Shown here: positions 19,336-27,566 of the stretch, piece after piece
Layout: each line of letters begins with the position of its first letter
Numbering within the stretch: the first letter of the stretch is position 1
Notes under the pieces: model-generated
Database searches by the model: none
Told to the model about the DNA's origin: nothing
The model's input: only the letters and a program-made list of their open reading frames with translations
Program-made: the position numbers and the translations under genes
NCBI RefSeq assembly: GCF_000820025.1
Contig: NZ_CDBI01000047.1
Span: 1-64,000 of the forward strand
DNA from: Aeromonas popoffii
GTDB taxonomy: Bacteria; Pseudomonadota; Gammaproteobacteria; Enterobacterales; Aeromonadaceae
Direction of reading: 5' to 3'
DNA: 64,000 nucleotides

Positions 19336-20338
19336 TGGCGCGCAACAGGGTGTCGTCGATGAAGTCTTTCTCCGCATTTTGCGGCAGCTGGAAGGCCGGC
19401 CCCTTGGCATCGAAGATATCAATGGCCTGATAACGGGGGTGGTTGACCGGGTTGGCGATGATTTTGTCGCCGCCGGGGGCCACTATGGTCAGCAGGGGCA
19501 GGTCGATGGCCTGGGCCATGTGGCGGGGGCCGGTATCGTTGCCGACAAACAGTTTGCAGTGGGCAAACAGTCCCACCAGCTCCCGCACCGAGCGGGTCTT
19601 GATCTGATCAAATATGCTGCCCTGCAAGGCTTTGGGCAGCAGCGGCTTGAGACCGCGGTTGTACTCCTCTTCCCCTGGCCCGCAGTAGATCAGGATCTGG
19701 GCGTTGTGCTGTTCGATGAGCCACTGGGCAACTTGGGCGAAGCAGTCGATGGGCCAACGTTTGTAGTGCCCCAGCGAGTTCACCCCCATGGCGATCAAGG
19801 GCCGAGCGAGATCGATGCCGGCTGCCTGCAAGGTTTCACGTCCCTGCTGTTTTTCTTCCTCACTCAGCCAGAGATAGTAATTGCGATCTTCCCTAGCCAG
19901 GTTGAGGGGCTTGAGCAGCGAGAACCTGTCGTCAACCAGGGTGCTGTTGCCCTGGAATTCGGTGTCTTTGCGAAAGCGTACAATGCGGTTGTGGCCGAGC
20001 CGCCAGGGGAAGGAGTCAAATCCTATCCGCAACCTGGCGCCGGAGAAGAGGCAGGTCAGCAGGCCTATCATCTGGCCCTGGCTGTTGACCACCACGTCAT
20101 AGTGTTCGCGGCGGATATCCAGCAGCAGGTCTTTCATGTAGCGCCAGTCGTTGCGCCTGGCTTTCTCTATGATGAGGAGTCGATCAATATTGGGATTGCC
20201 CTGCGCCATACCCGCGCAATAATCCATGACCAGATAGTGAACTTCCCCGCTTGGATCGTTCTGCTTGAGGTTGTTGCACAGCGCGGTGGAGATCAGCACA
20301 TCCCCTATCTGTTTGGTTTGTACTACAAGGTATTTCAT
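19271..20338 (-). CDS. ADP-heptose:LPS heptosyltransferase (GT9)
   Basis: A 355-residue protein with the classic start KYLVVQTKQIGDVLISTALCNNLK, then VNSLGHYKRWP and the C-terminal FVGNDTGPRHMAQAIDLP motif (DTG-x-x-H). It is the most canonical of the three GT9 proteins here and probably transfers heptose to the LPS inner core in the cytoplasm. It is transcribed against the rest of the LPS cluster and closes it. Confidence 0.91.
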   Translation of the reverse strand: MKYLVVQTKQIGDVLISTALCNNLKQNDPSGEVHYLVMDYCAGMAQGNPNIDRLLIIEKARRNDWRYMKDLLLDIRREHYDVVVNSQGQMIGLLTCLFSGARLRIGFDSFPWRLGHNRIVRFRKDTEFQGNSTLVDDRFSLLKPLNLAREDRNYYLWLSEEEKQQGRETLQAAGIDLARPLIAMGVNSLGHYKRWPIDCFAQVAQWLIEQHNAQILIYCGPGEEEYNRGLKPLLPKALQGSIFDQIKTRSVRELVGLFAHCKLFVGNDTGPRHMAQAIDLPLLTIVAPGGDKIIANPVNHPRYQAIDIFDAKGPAFQLPQNAEKDFIDDTLLRAITPELVIARLTALPDWQATTA

Positions 20339-20472
20339 AAGGCGGGCCTCAATAGAGGTCGTTGTTGGGCATCAGCGTGACAGCATACCGCACAAGCGAG
20401 TCAGATGCTGTCGGACAGGAATGAAAATCCGATCTGGCTCAAGCCAATGGTGGTGTGGTGCAGACATGGAGT

Positions 20473-20498
20473 AGAAGCCCGTCGTTGACGGGCTTCTT
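20473..20498. terminator. GC-rich hairpin with short T run
   Basis: A perfect 11 bp stem (AGAAGCCCGTC / GACGGGCTTCT) with loop GTT. It is located between the divergent starts of the last LPS gene and the hipA end, so it could end transcription entering from either side. Confidence 0.65.
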
Positions 20499-20598
20499 GC
20501 ATCCATTGCTCTATGTTCTGGATCTGATTACATGCTGGACTGTAAATAGCTATAAAAATCATATGTATGATGTGATTTTTATTATTTTTTAAGAAAAA

Positions 20599-20617
20599 AC
20601 TACCCAAAATACTACCC
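20599..20617. repeat. Short direct repeat ACTACCC ... ACTACCC
   Basis: Two copies of ACTACCC separated by AAAAT. Similar short repeats are seen beside integrase genes of genomic islands, but no integrase is present here. It is recorded only as a possible scar at the edge of the accessory block. Confidence 0.35.
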
Positions 20618-20765
20618 AGGCAATGGTGATAGCCCCCTGTTTATGCTGAACCATCCCCACGCTGGCCAAGTAGAGGTGGGAAAAGTGGGAAACCGGGAAA
20701 AACTGTGCCTGGAGGTGAGGTTGCAATGGTTGGTGCTTATGTTTTGTCTCTGGCCAGGATTCACT

Positions 20766-22088
20766 TCACTTGGTTGACGACCGAGTTAAACGCTGCGCTC
20801 TGGTGCTGAGGCCATCCAGAATCGAGTCAGCAATCTGGGTGGGAAATGTATCTGGTAACTGCTGACGGACGGCCGAGATCACTTCATCCAGACTACTTGC
20901 CATTTCGTTTAGGATTATTTCCATTTGCACCTTCTCAAATCCAACCGCTTTGGCAGTCTGATAGAAATGGCGAGGAAATATCTGCTCTATCGCATATTTC
21001 TTGCCCTTGGTCGCGGTCAGGCCCATGGCCAGCTTTGCATCGCGTGGGTGTAGACCTCGACCACCAAACGCGGGATACATGGAGAGGATGTCGTAAAAAG
21101 GGGTCAGGCGAAAACGCCCTTCCGGCTCAATAAAGACCGAGAAGTTCTTTGCATGGCCATCGGTGGCCGCCAGCAGCCAGAACAGGACCTGAGATTTCAT
21201 GAACAGGTAGCGATCCTGTTCCGGTGTCGCAGAGCCCAGCAAGGTTTTCATGATGTCAGTGATCCCCGGTCCGCCATGGCTCTCGTATTTCCGTGCTGAT
21301 GGAACATTCAATACCTGACAGAAATCTTCTTGGGGAAGGCGCATGATCCAACTGCGATCTGTAGCGTAACGTCTGTCGAAGCGTTCCACCGCAAGTGCTT
21401 TGACTTGGCCAACCTGCATCATGAAGCAGTGAGGTACGGGTAGACCAAACTCCTTGGCAATCAGAGTGCAGAGATATTCGTTTTCTACGCTCAGGGAGAG
21501 GTCTATCGAGTAGGAGTGGCTTTCAATCTTGCCTATGGGGAGTTTGATAATGTGGGTTGTCGGTGTTGCGTTGAGTGGCAAGTACCAACGGCCATCGAGA
21601 TAGAGCAGCGCTGTTTTTTCCTGTGCTCCGGCGATGGAGATCCGGAACTCCTCTTGCTCCCTGACCATACCCAAAGGGATTCCTGATTTGTAGCTGGTCA
21701 GGATCTGTTCTAGTTCATCATCGGAAAGGGCCTTGTAGTCGATTCGCCTGACATCTGGAACATCGCCCCCTTCGGTAACCAGCTGTAATGCCCCTACGCT
21801 ATCCTGGCCAATGCAACTGAGCAGATCGAAGGGCTGGGTTGATGCCGCCTGATAGCGTGCTACAACCCTGTTCCTCACCTCCGGATTATCCGGCAGCAGG
21901 TTGTCGAAGAAGTTATAGGCTTCATCGCCCCGGTAGGCCTGATGGCGCAATGGCATGGAGAGCGAGATGGGACGGCAACCTGACTGTGCCAGCCATGACT
22001 CATGGTACAGAAACTGATGGGCACCGCTGGTAGTTTTGGTGAATGTGCCTACCCGATAGCCGTTCATGTAGACAGCCAGATTGGCCAT
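20766..22088 (-). CDS. hipA: Serine/threonine kinase toxin HipA
   Basis: A 440-residue toxin, the same length as E. coli HipA, which phosphorylates glutamyl-tRNA synthetase and induces persistence. The autophosphorylation/P-loop segment EFRISIAGAQEKTALL has Ser at 151. The catalytic loop AATDGHAKNFSVF holds Asp 310 and the Mg-binding Asp is 333 in FYDI, so the active site looks intact. Start choice: the ATG at 22088 overlaps the hipB stop (TAATG) and has AAGGAGG seven bases upstream, better than the GTG at 22094. It is made from the hipB transcript and so is under autoregulation by HipB. Confidence 0.95.
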   Translation of the reverse strand: MANLAVYMNGYRVGTFTKTTSGAHQFLYHESWLAQSGCRPISLSMPLRHQAYRGDEAYNFFDNLLPDNPEVRNRVVARYQAASTQPFDLLSCIGQDSVGALQLVTEGGDVPDVRRIDYKALSDDELEQILTSYKSGIPLGMVREQEEFRISIAGAQEKTALLYLDGRWYLPLNATPTTHIIKLPIGKIESHSYSIDLSLSVENEYLCTLIAKEFGLPVPHCFMMQVGQVKALAVERFDRRYATDRSWIMRLPQEDFCQVLNVPSARKYESHGGPGITDIMKTLLGSATPEQDRYLFMKSQVLFWLLAATDGHAKNFSVFIEPEGRFRLTPFYDILSMYPAFGGRGLHPRDAKLAMGLTATKGKKYAIEQIFPRHFYQTAKAVGFEKVQMEIILNEMASSLDEVISAVRQQLPDTFPTQIADSILDGLSTRAQRLTRSSTK

Positions 22089-22342
22089 TACCACTCCTCC
22101 TTCCAGCCTGACGAAGGGTTATCGGATGACTCATTGCGGGGTTTGATATCCAGTGATAATTCGAGTGCTGCGAGGATTTTGAACAGGGTCTCCAGCTTGG
22201 TGGACTCAGGGTTGAGCTCGAAGCTGGAGACAGTGTCTTGCCTAATTCCCACTTTCTCGGCCACTTTGCCTTGAGAGAGCTTTTGAGAAAGCCTGGCATC
22301 CTTGATACAGGCGCTGAGCTGCTTGGCGCTGGTTACTTTCAT
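22088..22342 (-). CDS. hipB: Antitoxin/repressor HipB
   Basis: An 84-residue XRE-family helix-turn-helix protein (LSQGKVAEKVGIRQDTVSSFE) that neutralises HipA and represses the operon. The C-terminus ends in KEEW; E. coli HipB also ends in EW, where the last Trp matters for stability and HipA contact. The frame starts at 22375, but the ATG at 22342 aligns with the family start, and upstream extension would run toward the operators. The stop overlaps the hipA start by one base. Confidence 0.93.
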   Translation of the reverse strand: MKVTSAKQLSACIKDARLSQKLSQGKVAEKVGIRQDTVSSFELNPESTKLETLFKILAALELSLDIKPRNESSDNPSSGWKEEW

Positions 22343-22376
22343 GATCCGACTACCTGGTCGCGTGCGTTCTTTCAAT

Positions 22377-22480
22377 TTACACGCTATGGCAGGTATATCA
22401 ATGTTTACCTGTTACAGCGGGTAAATATTTTTTACACGCCACAGGCGGTATTTAACATTTATCCCCTATAGCGGGTAAGA
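22377..22480 (-). promoter_or_regulatory. Four tandem HipB operator-like inverted repeats
   Basis: Four 22-base sites of the form TTTAYM-N10-GGTAWN lie at 22377-22398, 22405-22426, 22432-22453 and 22459-22480, with start-to-start steps of 28, 27 and 27. The best, TTTACC-N10-GGTAAA, is a perfect palindrome at its ends. E. coli hipBA has four HipB operators (TATCC-N8-GGATA); the half-site and gap here differ. The array begins 34 bases upstream of hipB, so repression of hipBA is the natural inference. Confidence 0.82.
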
Positions 22481-22960
22481 GAACAGCAAACGGGGGGATG
22501 ACGTCGAAATTTCAATCAATATGGGCAGCCAACCAGTCGAGACCTTGCTCTGCAAACGTGAACAGCTGGTCGCTATAGCCAGGATTGTGAGGGACGCTAC
22601 GCATTATCGTGCAGCAAACCTACCGCTCCTGACTGAAGTATGTGGGTGGTCTGTATCAAGCGTTCAAAGACAACTCAAAAGCGATCTATTGGTGAAGGCG
22701 CAGACTTGAAGTGTATTCCGTCGGATCAAAAGGCTACCGAAAGGTCGTGTTTTGATGCCGTGCGGTGGTTCCAAAAAGGTATGCCCTTCAAAGAGCATTC
22801 AGCGCGACATGGTGATGCCATTGCCAGACGTTTCCTTGACCAGAAGGCTCGCCATCAAGAGCTGCTCTCCTTGTTGCTTTATGAGTCTGAAATCAACAAA
22901 ACTCGGCTGATTTTATGAGAGAATCTTGAGCAATATTGTCCCCCGACCGGAAGAGTGCTC
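22481..22960 (+). other. Gap before hsdR with weak open frames
   Basis: About 480 bases separate the hip operators from hsdR. Two overlapping plus-strand frames exist: 22521-22709 (62 codons, with a helix-turn-helix-like stretch LPLLTEVCGWSVSSVQRQL) and 22640-22918 (92 codons, rich in charged residues). Neither is recognised and they lie in different frames, so this could be a decayed regulator gene. The hsdR promoter must lie here or upstream. I do not claim a functional gene. Confidence 0.3.
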
Positions 22961-25438
22961 ATGGCCGAGATCAACAAAGCGACCCTCACCGAAGCCGACA
23001 TCATCTCCAAATACCTGCTGCCTGCCATCAAGGCGGCGGGGTGGGATGATCTGACCCAGGTTCGCCAGGAGGTGAAGCTGCGGGATGGCAAAGTGGTGGT
23101 GCGCGGCCAGATGGCGGCACGTAAAAAGGTCAAATCGGCCGATATCGTGCTCTATCACAAGATGGGCTTGCCACTGGCGGTGATCGAGGCCAAAGCCAAC
23201 AAGCATGAGATTGGCAAGGGAATGCAGCAGGGGCTCGATTATGCCCGTCTGCTGGATGTGCCGTTCGTATTTGCCAGCAACGGCGATGGCTTCGTATTTC
23301 ATGACAAGACCAATCCGGCCAAGCTGGAATCCGAGATCGCGCTGGAGGACTTCCCCAGCCCGGGCCAGCTTTGGGACAAGCTCTGCACCTGGAAGGGTTA
23401 CACCGAGGCACAGCTGCCTGTCATCAGTCAGGACTATTACTCGGATGGCAGTGGCAAATCTCCCCGCTACTACCAGCTGCAGGCTATCAACAAGACCGTA
23501 GAAGCCATATCGAAAGGTGAGGATCGGGTATTGCTGGTGATGGCCACCGGCACCGGCAAGACCTACACAGCGTTCCAGATCATCTGGCGTTTGTGGAAGG
23601 CGGGCGCCAAGAAGCGCATCCTGTTTCTGGCCGATCGCAACATTTTAGTGGATCAGACCAAGATCAATGACTTTCAACCCTTTGGCTCAGCGATGACCAA
23701 AGTGATAGGGCGCACAGTCGATCCTGCTTTTGAAATTCATCTTGCCCTCTACCAAGCGCTCACCGGACCAGAAGAGGCTCAGAAAGCTTTCAAACAAGTC
23801 TCTCCAGATTTCTTCGACCTGATCGTGGTGGATGAGTGCCATCGGGGCAGCGCCGCCGAAGACAGCGCCTGGCGTGAGATCCTCGAATACTTCTCATCGG
23901 CCACCCAGATTGGCCTCACCGCCACGCCCAGAGAGACCGAAACCGTCTCCAACACCGATTACTTCGGTGACCCTGTTTATACCTACTCCCTCAAAGAGGG
24001 GATCGAAGATGGTTTTCTTGCCCCCTACAAGGTGGTGCGGGTCGATATAGACGTTGATCTGCAGGGGTGGCGCCCAACCAAGGGGCAACTGGATAAACAG
24101 GGAAACCCGATTATCGATCGCATCTATAACCAGAAGGATTTCGACCGCACCCTGGTGATCGACGAGCGCACCCGGCTGGTGGCCGAGACCATCACCAACT
24201 ACCTCAAGAAAACCGACCCGATGGCCAAGACCATCGTATTCTGCAACGACATCGATCATGCCGACCGAATGCGCCGTGCCTTGGTCAACCTCAACCCGGA
24301 TCAGATGGCCAAAGACGATCGCTATGTGATGAAAATCACCGGCGATGATGACCTTGGCAAGGCCCAGCTCGACAACTTCATCAACCCGAAAAAGCCCTAT
24401 CCGGTCATCGCCACTACCTCCGAACTGATGACCACTGGCGTCGATGCCAAAACCTGCAAGCTGGTGGTGCTGGACCAAAACATCCAGTCCATGACCAAGT
24501 TCAAGCAGATCATCGGCCGTGGCACCCGTATCGACGACAAGTACGGCAAGCTCTGGTTCACCATTCTCGACTTCAAGAAGGCCACCGAGCTGTTTGCCGA
24601 TCCTCGTTTCGACGGCGAGCCGGAGCGCGTCATGGTGGTCAAACCGGCAGACATCAACAACCCGGATGAAGGCCTGGGCGATCTCATCGACGGCACCGAT
24701 CCACTGCCAACCGATGAACCCGGCGATAATGACGATCCGTTTGCCCCCGGGGTCGATGAAGAGCCCAGCACTTACACAACCGGTAGTGATGGTGGTCAGA
24801 GTGGCGCAGGGGGTCAGGGCGCAGGCCCGCTGGGTGGTCCAACGCCCGGGGTCAGCAAGTATTATGTCAACGGCGTGGCGGTCAGCGTCATCGCCGAGCG
24901 GGTGCAGTATTACGATGCCGATGGCAAGCTGGTGACCGAATCCTTCAGGGACTACACCAAAAAGACCCTGCTCAAGGAGTTTGCCACCCTCGATGCCTTC
25001 ACCAAACGCTGGCAAGCCGCGCAGCGCAAGCAAGCCATCATGGATGAATTGGCACAGGCGGGCGTGCTGTGGGAGGTGCTGCAAGAAGAGGTGGGCAAGG
25101 ATCTCGACCCGTTCGACCTTATCTGCCATGTGGTATACGATCAGCCGCCACTGACCCGCCGCGAGCGGGCCAACAACGTCAAAAAGCGCAACTACTTCAC
25201 CAAGTACAACGATACCGCCCAGCAGGTGCTCACCAGCCTGCTCGACAAGTATGCCGATCAGGGGGTGACCGAGATTGAGACCAAGGATGCGCTAAAAGTG
25301 GCCCCCTTTACCGAGTTGGGTCGCCCGCTGGAGTTAGCCAAGAAGGGGTTTGGTGGCCCCAAACAGTTCGAGCAGGCCATCACCGAACTGGAGCAAGAGA
25401 TCTATCGCCACCAAGAGCGCGAGCAGCAGAGCGCCTGA
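22961..25438 (+). CDS. hsdR: Type I restriction enzyme, restriction/translocation subunit HsdR
   Basis: An 825-residue motor-nuclease subunit. An N-terminal PD-(D/E)xK nuclease is visible (D61 in SADIVLY, E76 and K78 in VIEAKAN). The SF2 helicase follows, with MATGTGKT at 194-201, DECHRGS at 291, [20 protein letters not shown] and IIGRGTRI. A Pro/Gly/Asp-rich linker (about 565-630) precedes the C-terminal assembly domain. With the matching HsdS it fits the type IB (EcoAI/EcoEI-like) group. The ATG at 22961 has GGAAGAG upstream; a GTG at 22955 is less likely. A terminator-like hairpin separates it from hsdM. Confidence 0.94.
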   Translation: MAEINKATLTEADIISKYLLPAIKAAGWDDLTQVRQEVKLRDGKVVVRGQMAARKKVKSADIVLYHKMGLPLAVIEAKANKHEIGKGMQQGLDYARLLDVPFVFASNGDGFVFHDKTNPAKLESEIALEDFPSPGQLWDKLCTWKGYTEAQLPVISQDYYSDGSGKSPRYYQLQAINKTVEAISKGEDRVLLVMATGTGKTYTAFQIIWRLWKAGAKKRILFLADRNILVDQTKINDFQPFGSAMTKVIGRTVDPAFEIHLALYQALTGPEEAQKAFKQVSPDFFDLIVVDECHRGSAAEDSAWREILEYFSSATQIGLTATPRETETVSNTDYFGDPVYTYSLKEGIEDGFLAPYKVVRVDIDVDLQGWRPTKGQLDKQGNPIIDRIYNQKDFDRTLVIDERTRLVAETITNYLKKTDPMAKTIVFCNDIDHADRMRRALVNLNPDQMAKDDRYVMKITGDDDLGKAQLDNFINPKKPYPVIATTSELMTTGVDAKTCKLVVLDQNIQSMTKFKQIIGRGTRIDDKYGKLWFTILDFKKATELFADPRFDGEPERVMVVKPADINNPDEGLGDLIDGTDPLPTDEPGDNDDPFAPGVDEEPSTYTTGSDGGQSGAGGQGAGPLGGPTPGVSKYYVNGVAVSVIAERVQYYDADGKLVTESFRDYTKKTLLKEFATLDAFTKRWQAAQRKQAIMDELAQAGVLWEVLQEEVGKDLDPFDLICHVVYDQPPLTRRERANNVKKRNYFTKYNDTAQQVLTSLLDKYADQGVTEIETKDALKVAPFTELGRPLELAKKGFGGPKQFEQAITELEQEIYRHQEREQQSA

Positions 25439-25464
25439 CGCCAGGGCTGCAACAGCTCCACAGT

Positions 25465-25494
25465 GCGGCCATGGCAATCATGGCCGCTTGTTTT
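25465..25494 (+). terminator. Terminator-like hairpin between hsdR and hsdM
   Basis: A perfect 9 bp stem (GCGGCCATG / CATGGCCGC) with loop GCAAT is followed by TTGTTTT. It suggests that hsdR and hsdM-hsdS are at least partly separate transcripts, so methylation could be set independently of restriction. Confidence 0.7.
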
Positions 25495-25558
25495 ATCGAT
25501 CTTCCTGACGCATTCGCCCCTGTATTCGTCACCATTTTTGTAAAAAGCAGAGAATCCC

Positions 25559-27076
25559 ATGTCATCCATCAGCTCAGTCATCAAATCCATTCAGGACATC
25601 ATGCGCAAGGACGCCGGTATCGACGGTGATGCCCAGCGCCTCGGCCAGCTCTCCTGGCTGCTGTTTTTGAAAGTGTTCGACGCCCAGGAAGAGGAGCTGG
25701 AGTTTGAGCAGGATAACTACCGCTGCCCCATCCCCGAGCGCTTCCTGTGGCGCAACTGGGCGGCCGATAGCGAAGGGCTTACCGGTGATGCCCTGCTCTC
25801 ATTCGTCAACGATGATCTGTTCGACTCCTTAAAAAACCAGCCTGCCAATATCAGTCTCAACCCCCGTGGCTATGTGGTGAAAGAGGCGTTTTCTGATGCC
25901 TTCAACTACATGAAGAACGGCACCCTGCTCAAGCAGGTGATCAACAAGCTCAACGAGATCGATTTTACTGACAGCAGCGAGCGCCACCTGTTTGGCGACA
26001 TCTACGAGCAGATCCTGCGCGACCTGCAAAGCGCCGGTAATGCGGGCGAGTTCTACACCCCCCGCGCCGTCACCCGCTTTATGGTCAACCGTATCGATCC
26101 CAAACTCGGCGAGCGGATCATGGACCCGGCCTGCGGCACCGGCGGCTTTCTCGCCTGCGCCTTCGATCATGTCAAAGAGCACTATGTCGAGACCGCTGCC
26201 GACCACCAGACCCTGCAACAGCAGATCCTGGGGGTCGAGAAGAAGCAGCTGCCGCACCTCCTTTGCACTACCAACATGTTGCTGCACGGCATCGAGGTGC
26301 CGGTGCAAATTCGCCATGGCAACACCCTCGACAAGCCGCTGTCGAGCTGGGATAGCGATATCGATGTGATCCTCACCAACCCGCCCTTTGGCGGCACCGA
26401 GGAGGATGGCATCGAGCAGAACTTCCCCGCCGATCTGCGCACCCGCGAAACCGCCGACCTGTTCCTGCAGCTGATTATCGAAGTCCTTGCCCCGGCAACA
26501 AATGGCAAAGGCGGTCGCGCCGCCGTGGTACTGCCCGATGGCACCCTGTTTGGCGAAGGGGTCAAAACCAAGATCAAGCAACTGCTCACCAGCGAGTGCA
26601 ACCTGCACACCATAGTGCGGCTGCCCAACGGCGTGTTTGCCCCCTATACCGGCATCAAGACCAATATCCTCTTCTTCACCAAGGGCCAGCCCACCCAGCA
26701 TGTCTGGTTCTACGATCACCCCTACCCGGCTGGGGTGAAAAACTACAGCAAGACCAAGCCGATGAAGTTCGAGGAATTTGAAGCCGAGATCAATTGGTGG
26801 GGTGATGAGGCGGACGGCTTTGCTGCCCGAATCGAGAACGAGCGGGCCTGGAAGGTCAGCATCGACGAGATTGCGGCTCGTAACTTCAACCTCGATATTA
26901 AAAATCCCCATGTCGGCGAGCAGATAAGTCATGACCCCGACGAGCTGCTGGCGCGCTATGCCGCAGAGCAGACCGAAATTCAGAGCCTGCGTGAGCAGCT
27001 AAAAACCATTCTGGGCGAGGCCTTGGGAAACAAGGCACAACTTGGCAAGGGCGAGGCAGGTCAAGACCATGAGTGA
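25559..27076 (+). CDS. hsdM: Type I restriction-modification system, methyltransferase subunit HsdM
   Basis: A 505-residue N6-adenine methyltransferase. The N-terminal helical domain (SIQDIMRKDAGIDGDAQRLGQLSWLLFLK) is followed by the SAM-binding motif DPACGTGGF from residue 189 and the catalytic NPPF at 274-277. The C-terminal helices contact HsdS. Its stop lies within the start of the RhuM-family frame (8-base overlap), so hsdM, the RhuM fragment and hsdS are translated as one coupled operon. Confidence 0.96.
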   Translation: MSSISSVIKSIQDIMRKDAGIDGDAQRLGQLSWLLFLKVFDAQEEELEFEQDNYRCPIPERFLWRNWAADSEGLTGDALLSFVNDDLFDSLKNQPANISLNPRGYVVKEAFSDAFNYMKNGTLLKQVINKLNEIDFTDSSERHLFGDIYEQILRDLQSAGNAGEFYTPRAVTRFMVNRIDPKLGERIMDPACGTGGFLACAFDHVKEHYVETAADHQTLQQQILGVEKKQLPHLLCTTNMLLHGIEVPVQIRHGNTLDKPLSSWDSDIDVILTNPPFGGTEEDGIEQNFPADLRTRETADLFLQLIIEVLAPATNGKGGRAAVVLPDGTLFGEGVKTKIKQLLTSECNLHTIVRLPNGVFAPYTGIKTNILFFTKGQPTQHVWFYDHPYPAGVKNYSKTKPMKFEEFEAEINWWGDEADGFAARIENERAWKVSIDEIAARNFNLDIKNPHVGEQISHDPDELLARYAAEQTEIQSLREQLKTILGEALGNKAQLGKGEAGQDHE

Positions 27077-27566
27077 CACGGCGCAACAGATCGCCATCTT
27101 CGAGGGGGAGAGCGGTGAGATCAACGTCACTTTGCAACAGGAGACCGTCTGGCTAAATCAGGCCCAACTGGCCCAGCTGTTTGCCAAAAACAAACGCACC
27201 ATCTCCGAGCATATTCGCAACCTGTTTAAAGAGGGCGATCTGGAAGAGAGCGCAGTTGTCCGGAATTTCCGGACAACTGCCAGCGATGGTAAAAGCTACG
27301 ATACCCAACACTACAACCTCGATGTCATCATCTCGGTCGGCTATCGGGTCAAATCACCGCAAGGGGTGCGCTTTCGCCAGTGGGCCACCCGGCTGTTAAA
27401 AGAACATCTGGTCAAGGGCTACACCCTCAATCGCCAGCGCTTTGAGCAGAACGCTAGCGAACTGGTGGCCGAGTCGGCCCCGGCACAAAAAGAGACCCTG
27501 ATCCGCCTGATTATCAATATGCTGACCCCGGCAATAGCTGTGACTGACTTTGGAACGACCCCATGA
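27069..27566 (+). CDS. RhuM family protein, C-terminally shortened
   Basis: A 165-residue protein matching the N-terminal half of the RhuM (virulence protein) family, which is usually about 300-350 residues. It shows EGESGEINVTLQQETVWLNQAQLAQLF, HIRNLFKEGDLE, the YNLDVIISVGYRVKS motif and RFRQWATRLLKEHLVKGYTLN. After LNRQRFEQNASEL the similarity stops and about 30 unrelated residues lead to the stop. It overlaps hsdM by 8 bases and hsdS by 4, so it is translated in the modification operon. Its role is unknown; it may be a deletion remnant kept because the frame maintains coupling to hsdS. Confidence 0.83.
   Translation: MSDTAQQIAIFEGESGEINVTLQQETVWLNQAQLAQLFAKNKRTISEHIRNLFKEGDLEESAVVRNFRTTASDGKSYDTQHYNLDVIISVGYRVKSPQGVRFRQWATRLLKEHLVKGYTLNRQRFEQNASELVAESAPAQKETLIRLIINMLTPAIAVTDFGTTP

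Larger units (their letters stand above)
20339..20765. other. Intergenic region between the LPS cluster and hipA
   Basis: This 427-base stretch holds no convincing gene. It contains the hairpin at 20473-20498, an AT-rich stretch, and the direct repeat ACTACCC-AAAAT-ACTACCC at 20599-20617. It marks the boundary where the shared LPS region ends and the accessory hip/hsd block begins. Confidence 0.5.
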
